Positions 33,031 to 36,505 of a stretch of DNA of 36,505 bases are shown here, in pieces. The stretch comes from Nitrospirota bacterium (GTDB lineage Bacteria > Nitrospirota > Thermodesulfovibrionia > Thermodesulfovibrionales > UBA1546), in the NCBI GenBank assembly GCA_016208915.1, contig JACQXE010000057.1, positions 1 through 36,505 on the forward strand, written 5' to 3'. Both the position numbers and the translations under genes were made by a program. Within the stretch, counting starts at the first letter, position 1. Each line of letters begins with the position of its first letter. Under the pieces are notes generated by a model, which saw nothing but the letters and a program-made list of their open reading frames with translations, made no database searches and was not told where the DNA came from.

Positions 33031-34182
33031 TCAATGAGTAGTGTATATCCTCTTTGCCTTTCCACCGAGAGAGGTCAGTATCTCATAAGAGATCGTACCT
33101 GTCCGCTCTGAAAGCTCTGTTGCTGTTATATATTCGCTTTTCTGCCTGCCCAGAATGACGGCATCATCGCCTTCTGAAACTCCTTCAATTTCTGTAACAT
33201 CTACCATAGTCGTATCCATACAAACCCGTCCTGCAACAGGCGCACGTTTTCCTCTGATCAAGACATCAGCATTGTTTGAGAAAGCCCTGCTGTAGCCGTC
33301 AGCATAACCAACAGACAGGACTGCTACAATGCTGTCTCTCACTGTAATAAACGTCCTTCCGTAACTTACAGATGTACCCTTTTTTAGCCTCCTCAGTGAC
33401 AATATCTTTGCCTTTACAGTCATTGCAGGAAACAGTTTGGAGTCCGGGGTCTTGAGTCTAGAGTCTTTAGCTGAAGGCTGATAGCTGATAGCTGATTTCT
33501 GTAACGGCGAGCATCCGTACAGCATAAGCCCTGGTCTTACCGCATCAAGATAAGATTCCGGAAGAGTCATTATAGCGGCGCTATTGGCAATATGACAGAT
33601 AGAAGGCCTGATACCCCTGTCAAGCAGCAACTTCCTTACGTTATTGAATATCCTGAGCTGTATTAAGGCATATGACCTGTCAGAAAGATCTGCTTCTGAG
33701 AAATGACTCATAAGCCCTCTGACTACCATATAATCCATCCCTGATATTGCAAATATATCCTTTAGCATGTCTGGTACAGTAAAGCCAATCCTTCCCATTC
33801 CTGTGTCTATCTTTAAATGGACACTTATGGGCTTTTTTCTTTTTGCAGCTTCTTTAGAAAATTTTCTGGCTGTTTTTATATCATGAATAACAGGTATAAG
33901 GTTGTATTTAAAATAATCGCCGATGTTGTATTTGTCAAAAAGCACGATAATCGGCGTCTTAATTCCAGCCTCCCTGAGGGCAACAGCCTCTGATGTGTAG
34001 GCAACTGCAAAACAGAGAACTCTCTCTTTCAGAATACGGGCAGCAACTTCACAAGCCCCATGACCATATGCATCTGCTTTCACAACAGCGATGACCGTTT
34101 TATTCCGGGTTATTTTTTTTGCAGTCCTGAAATTGTGAGCGATAGCCTCAAGGTCTATCTCTGCTATCGTTCCTCTGTTCAC
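33031..34182 (-). CDS. alr: Alanine racemase
   Basis: Alr makes D-alanine for peptidoglycan using pyridoxal phosphate. The PLP lysine lies in VIAVVKADAYGHG, the opposite catalytic tyrosine in SVSYGRTF, and DTTMVDVTE is also typical. At 383 residues it is slightly long. A stretch of about 20 residues (KSAISYQPSAKDSRLKTPDS) between the barrel and the C-terminal domain is encoded by eight heptanucleotide repeats and looks inserted. The start is GTG with GGAG upstream. It precedes the mla genes in an envelope cluster. Confidence 0.94.
   Translation of the reverse strand: MNRGTIAEIDLEAIAHNFRTAKKITRNKTVIAVVKADAYGHGACEVAARILKERVLCFAVAYTSEAVALREAGIKTPIIVLFDKYNIGDYFKYNLIPVIHDIKTARKFSKEAAKRKKPISVHLKIDTGMGRIGFTVPDMLKDIFAISGMDYMVVRGLMSHFSEADLSDRSYALIQLRIFNNVRKLLLDRGIRPSICHIANSAAIMTLPESYLDAVRPGLMLYGCSPLQKSAISYQPSAKDSRLKTPDSKLFPAMTVKAKILSLRRLKKGTSVSYGRTFITVRDSIVAVLSVGYADGYSRAFSNNADVLIRGKRAPVAGRVCMDTTMVDVTEIEGVSEGDDAVILGRQKSEYITATELSERTGTISYEILTSLGGKAKRIYTTH
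33440..33495. repeat. Heptanucleotide array of eight units inside alr
   Basis: The 56 bp break cleanly into 7-nt units: GAGTCCG, GGGTCTT, GAGTCTA, GAGTCTT, then TAGCTGA, AGGCTGA, TAGCTGA, TAGCTGA. Two related unit types sit side by side. The array is read through in frame within the interdomain linker. Confidence 0.93.
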
Positions 34183-34203
34183 TCAGGCGTTCTCCAGAAA
34201 CAA

Positions 34204-34425
34204 CTATGACTTGGAAGAATTTTCTTCCTCCTTTTTTTCCTTCTTTTCTTCAGACACTGTTTTTTTAGGGGTAACATCTATTTCTTCAGGCTCTGACATG
34301 GATTTTTTGAAGTTTCTTATAGCCTTTCCAACACCCTCGCCAATCTGCGGCAGCCTCGACGCCCCAAAAAGCACAAGAACTATTATCAGGATAACTATTA
34401 ATTCCTGCATGCCTAAACCAAACAT
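34204..34425 (-). CDS. tatA: Twin-arginine translocation protein TatA
   Basis: The 73-residue protein has a short N-terminal transmembrane helix ([20 protein letters not shown]), the FG hinge, an amphipathic helix ([15 protein letters not shown]) and an acidic/lysine-rich tail. It forms the protein-conducting element that exports folded proteins such as cofactor-containing redox enzymes. AGGAGG precedes the ATG. TatC is not adjacent. It lies 21 nt before alr. Confidence 0.95.
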   Translation of the reverse strand: MFGLGMQELIVILIIVLVLFGASRLPQIGEGVGKAIRNFKKSMSEPEEIDVTPKKTVSEEKKEKKEEENSSKS

Positions 34426-34444
34426 TTCTTACCTCCTATTTAAT

Positions 34445-34521
34445 AGTGAATAGTTGTTAGTGAATAGTATTTAGTCATAAATAATTTTACACAGTTCACT
34501 GAACACTATACACTGTTCACT
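34445..34521. repeat. Inverted pair of heptanucleotide arrays between tatA and mobA
   Basis: Five units of AGTGAAT type (34445-34479) face four units of GTTCACT type (34494-34521). GTTCACT is the reverse complement of AGTGAAC, so the two arrays can pair as a hairpin. The second array supplies the last codons and the stop of mobA (AVNSV). The same unit forms the lolA arrays. Confidence 0.9.
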
Positions 34522-35099
34522 GCCTTTTTATAGTCTTTCATCGTATTAATATTCACAAACGATCTGCCTTCAGGGTCTACAGCGCTTACTTCCTCTTCCT
34601 TTACATATAAGACCCGTAACTCTGTTAACATATCCCTGATGCTCCCCTGATCTTTCTTGATCCTATCTTCAATGATACCAGTTACATTTTTTGAATAAAT
34701 TCCTATCAAAGGTTGGCTTCTCCCTTCGAATTGAGGGATTACTGCATCCCAATCCCCCTGGCCTGATGCATATTTAGTAATGAGCAAAGATACGATTTCC
34801 GGCCTTATAAAAGGCATATCACAGGCAACTACAAGTATCGAATCATCCTGTGTACTGGTCAGAACTGAGTATATTCCTGTCAGAGGTCCCCTCTGCTCAA
34901 GGAGGTCGCCTATCATCGGCATCCCGCAATAAAAATAACGCTCTGGCGTATTCGTGCTTATTATGACTTTATCAAAAAATCTCAGCAGCAGATTTATATT
35001 CGTCTCTATAATCCTCTTTCCATTTATCTCAATCTGCCCCTTTAATAATGGAATCCTGCGGTTTTCGCCTCCTGCCAATATCGTCCCTGTCATAGTCAT
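34506..35099 (-). CDS. mobA: MobA-like molybdenum cofactor guanylyltransferase
   Basis: This nucleotidyltransferase fold protein (197 residues from the ATG used) would attach GMP to molybdopterin. It has the LAGG N-terminal loop (TGTILAGGENRRIPLLKG), a VVACDMPFI motif and IPQFEGRSQPLIGIY. The classic GGxSxRMGxDK is modified to GGENRRIPLLKG, so a related nucleotide transferase is possible. A TTG at 35144 overlapping ribD is an alternative start but adds residues before the conserved MTGTILAGG. The C-terminus runs into a heptamer array. Confidence 0.78.
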   Translation of the reverse strand: MTMTGTILAGGENRRIPLLKGQIEINGKRIIETNINLLLRFFDKVIISTNTPERYFYCGMPMIGDLLEQRGPLTGIYSVLTSTQDDSILVVACDMPFIRPEIVSLLITKYASGQGDWDAVIPQFEGRSQPLIGIYSKNVTGIIEDRIKKDQGSIRDMLTELRVLYVKEEEVSAVDPEGRSFVNINTMKDYKKAVNSV

Positions 35100-35134
35100 T
35101 TTTATTTGTTGTAATAGTCTATTCAAAAATACCT

Positions 35135-36319
35135 TTAAATACAAGTTAAAAAGTCTTCTCTATAATTGTCTTTTCTATTGCTGTTAATATACCCTTCAAT
35201 TAATATATCATCTCCAATTTTTTTAACCTTCATATCCCTTAATCGATATGCTTCTGAAAGTTTTTTAAACGTATTACCGCCGACAGCGGGGAATGATTTT
35301 TCTCCTCCGATAATTTTTGGGGCTATAAAGAACATGACCTTATCAACGATGCCAGCCTCAAGGGCATAGCTGTTAAGCGAAGAACCGCCTTCTATAAGAA
35401 TAGATGTTATTCCCAGCGCTCCAAGCTGTTTCATCAGCCACTGCATATCTAAACGCTCGCCTTTGTATTCAATAAATTGTATCCCTTTATCAATTAGTGT
35501 CTTTGCCTTCTGCCTTTTGCCTTCTCGCCTCGGCGAGTCGCCTATGGAGACTGCCTTCTGTTTACTGCTTATTATAATCGTCTGTGGAGGAATCTTTAAG
35601 ACATTGGCATTCATCGGAATCTCAAGCTCAGGGTCTATAACAATACGTTTCGGATTCTTCACCTCTTGACCCTTGACCCCTGACCCTTTTTTTATCCTTG
35701 CTGTGAGAAACGGATTATCAGCCTTTACCGTTCCTATGGCTGTTATGATTGCATCAACACTGCCTCTCATTTTATGCACAAGACCTCTTGCCTTCTCTCC
35801 GGTAATCCATTTTGATTCTCCCTCAGGTGTTGCGATCTTTCCATCGAGCGTCATGGCGACTTTTAATGTCACAAAGGGTCTGCCTGTTCTTATGTTTTTT
35901 ATATAGGCCTCATTCAATTTTTTTGCATCTTCCTCAAGAACCTCTGACACTGTTTTTACCCCAGCCTTTTCAAGCTCCTGAATCCCTTTTCCTGAGACCT
36001 TTGGATTCGGGTCTTTCATGCCTATGACAACCTTTTTGATGCCTGCATTGATAATCGCCCTTGTGCATGGCGGGGTCCGCTTGTCTGTGTGGCAGCAGGG
36101 TTCAAGGTTTACATATAAAGTTGCGCCCTTTGTATTTTCTCCTGCCTTTTGAAGGACGAGCGCCTCTGCATGAGGTGTGCCGGGTTTTCTGTGGTAGTCC
36201 TCGGTAATTATCTTCCCATTCTTCATGAGTATTGCACCGACCATTGGATTCGGACTTGTCATCCCGCTTGCCTTAGCGGCAAGTATGAGGACTTTTTTCA
36301 TAATTGAGATGTTATCCAT
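35135..36319 (-). CDS. ribD: Bifunctional riboflavin deaminase/reductase RibD
   Basis: RibD performs two steps of riboflavin synthesis: deamination of the pyrimidine intermediate (N-terminal domain) and reduction of its ribosyl side chain (C-terminal domain). The deaminase zinc motif is HAEALVLQ with PCCHTDKRTPPC. The reductase shows KVAMTLDGKIAT, KWITGE and IEGGSSL. I start it at the ATG at 36319 (MDNISIMKKVLILA), because the longer frame to 36424 runs into an insertion sequence end. Two linker regions (KRQKAKTL and KKGSGVKGQEVK) are encoded by heptanucleotide repeats. Confidence 0.93.
   Translation of the reverse strand: MDNISIMKKVLILAAKASGMTSPNPMVGAILMKNGKIITEDYHRKPGTPHAEALVLQKAGENTKGATLYVNLEPCCHTDKRTPPCTRAIINAGIKKVVIGMKDPNPKVSGKGIQELEKAGVKTVSEVLEEDAKKLNEAYIKNIRTGRPFVTLKVAMTLDGKIATPEGESKWITGEKARGLVHKMRGSVDAIITAIGTVKADNPFLTARIKKGSGVKGQEVKNPKRIVIDPELEIPMNANVLKIPPQTIIISSKQKAVSIGDSPRREGKRQKAKTLIDKGIQFIEYKGERLDMQWLMKQLGALGITSILIEGGSSLNSYALEAGIVDKVMFFIAPKIIGGEKSFPAVGGNTFKKLSEAYRLRDMKVKKIGDDILIEGYINSNRKDNYREDFLTCI
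35502..35570. repeat. Heptanucleotide repeats inside ribD (TYTGCCT type)
   Basis: TTTGCCT, TCTGCCT and TTTGCCT (35502-35522), then a CGCCTCGGCGAG spacer, then ACTGCCT, TCTGTTT and ACTGCTT (35550-35570). They encode the KRQKAK and KQKAVS segments between conserved reductase blocks. Confidence 0.85.
35665..35685. repeat. Heptanucleotide repeats inside ribD (CTTGACC type)
   Basis: Three units, CTTGACC, CTTGACC and CCTGACC, are read in frame as GSGVKGQEV. It is a second, independent array in the same gene. Confidence 0.85.
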
Positions 36320-36324
36320 TGTAG

Positions 36325-36335
36325 AGAAATAGTAT
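36325..36335 (-). promoter_or_regulatory. Extended -10 candidate for ribD
   Basis: On the minus strand TGGTATACT matches the TGnTATAAT pattern and ends about 8-11 nt before the ATG at 36319. No Shine-Dalgarno lies between. If used, the ribD message would be nearly leaderless, like that proposed for the gene at 12435. Confidence 0.3.
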
Positions 36336-36398
36336 ACCAAAACAATGTCCACCTTAGCAGCCTGCTTAAAGAAATCTTGTTTTCTGATGTAATACCAA

Positions 36399-36505
36399 AA
36401 TAGAAATGTCCGGTTTTGCCACAATAGAAATGTCCTAATCCAACAAGTGCTATACTGCCTCTTTTTTAGTAAGGAGGCGAGATGGCAGGAAAGGACATAA
36501 TCGGG
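36399..36505 (+). mobile_element. Left end of an insertion sequence with partial transposase start
   Basis: AATAGAAATGTCC occurs twice in direct orientation (36399-36411 and 36423-36435), as at the ends of certain ISNCY-type elements. A -10-like TATACT (36451) follows, then AAGGAGG and an ATG at 36482 that opens a frame (MAGKDIIG) running off the window. The repeated binding sites, strong Shine-Dalgarno and position suggest a transposase gene. The family name is a recollection and not certain. Confidence 0.6.

Noticed and set aside
36320-36424. N-terminal extension of RibD
   Set aside because: The residues are hydrophobic and unlike the RibD family, and they are encoded by the IS end region; the ATG at 36319 gives the normal N-terminus.

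Overview
The window comes from a Gram-negative bacterium with an outer membrane: it carries a LolA-like carrier, the Mla lipid-transport genes, a TonB-family protein and TatA. I suspect a member of the Nitrospirota or a similar deep-branching lineage, because of the gene neighbourhoods and the abundance of short dispersed palindromic repeats. That is an inference from style; no rRNA or other phylogenetic anchor is present. Almost all housekeeping genes lie on the minus strand in tightly overlapping operons. The plus-strand genes are mostly small accessory modules (toxin-antitoxin pairs, orphan genes, an IS end).

Layout. (1) 1-800: a YefM-YoeB toxin-antitoxin pair followed by a palindromic MITE-like repeat. 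(2) 798-7642: a type I-C CRISPR effector operon, transcribed right to left as cas3-cas5d-cas8c-cas7-cas4. No cas1, cas2 or CRISPR array is visible, and a truncated Cas3 HD fragment sits in front of the intact cas3. (3) 7778-12364: a cysteine-less carboxymuconolactone-decarboxylase-like gene, then a minus-strand operon of uppP, ftsK, a LolA-like gene and a TPR membrane protein. (4) 12435-15030: an accessory patch with a DUF5618-like gene, two remnants of a restriction enzyme C-terminus, a hicBA pair framed by 37-bp direct repeats, MITE-like elements, and a membrane-anchored orphan followed by an integron attC-like site. (5) 15037-23571: a type IIG restriction-modification enzyme, then an RNA-metabolism block (RNase J, RtcB, archease, RsmA) and a TonB-family protein. 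(6) 23666-25533: an AT-rich pair, a membrane protein and an FAD-dependent oxidoreductase, in which an 18-bp tandem duplication has created an early stop. (7) 25565-36319: a long minus-strand gene run (ribD, mobA, tatA, alr, mlaE-mlaF-mlaD, a PilB/GspE ATPase, coaX, galT-like, a universal stress protein, a JAMM protein). (8) 36399-36505: the left end of an insertion sequence.

The most striking global pattern is heptanucleotide repeat arrays (7-nt units, different at each locus) in or beside at least five genes: the LolA-like gene, the TonB gene, alr, mobA and ribD. Most are translated as in-frame low-complexity segments, and one supplies the signal peptide of the LolA-like protein. A second family, G/C-rich hairpins, is inserted in frame in the restriction enzyme and in archease. 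The genome therefore seems to tolerate, or actively spread, small repeats that become protein sequence.

Defence and addiction modules (type I-C effector, type IIG RM, two toxin-antitoxin pairs) are interspersed with remnants of earlier modules, which suggests repeated turnover at these sites.
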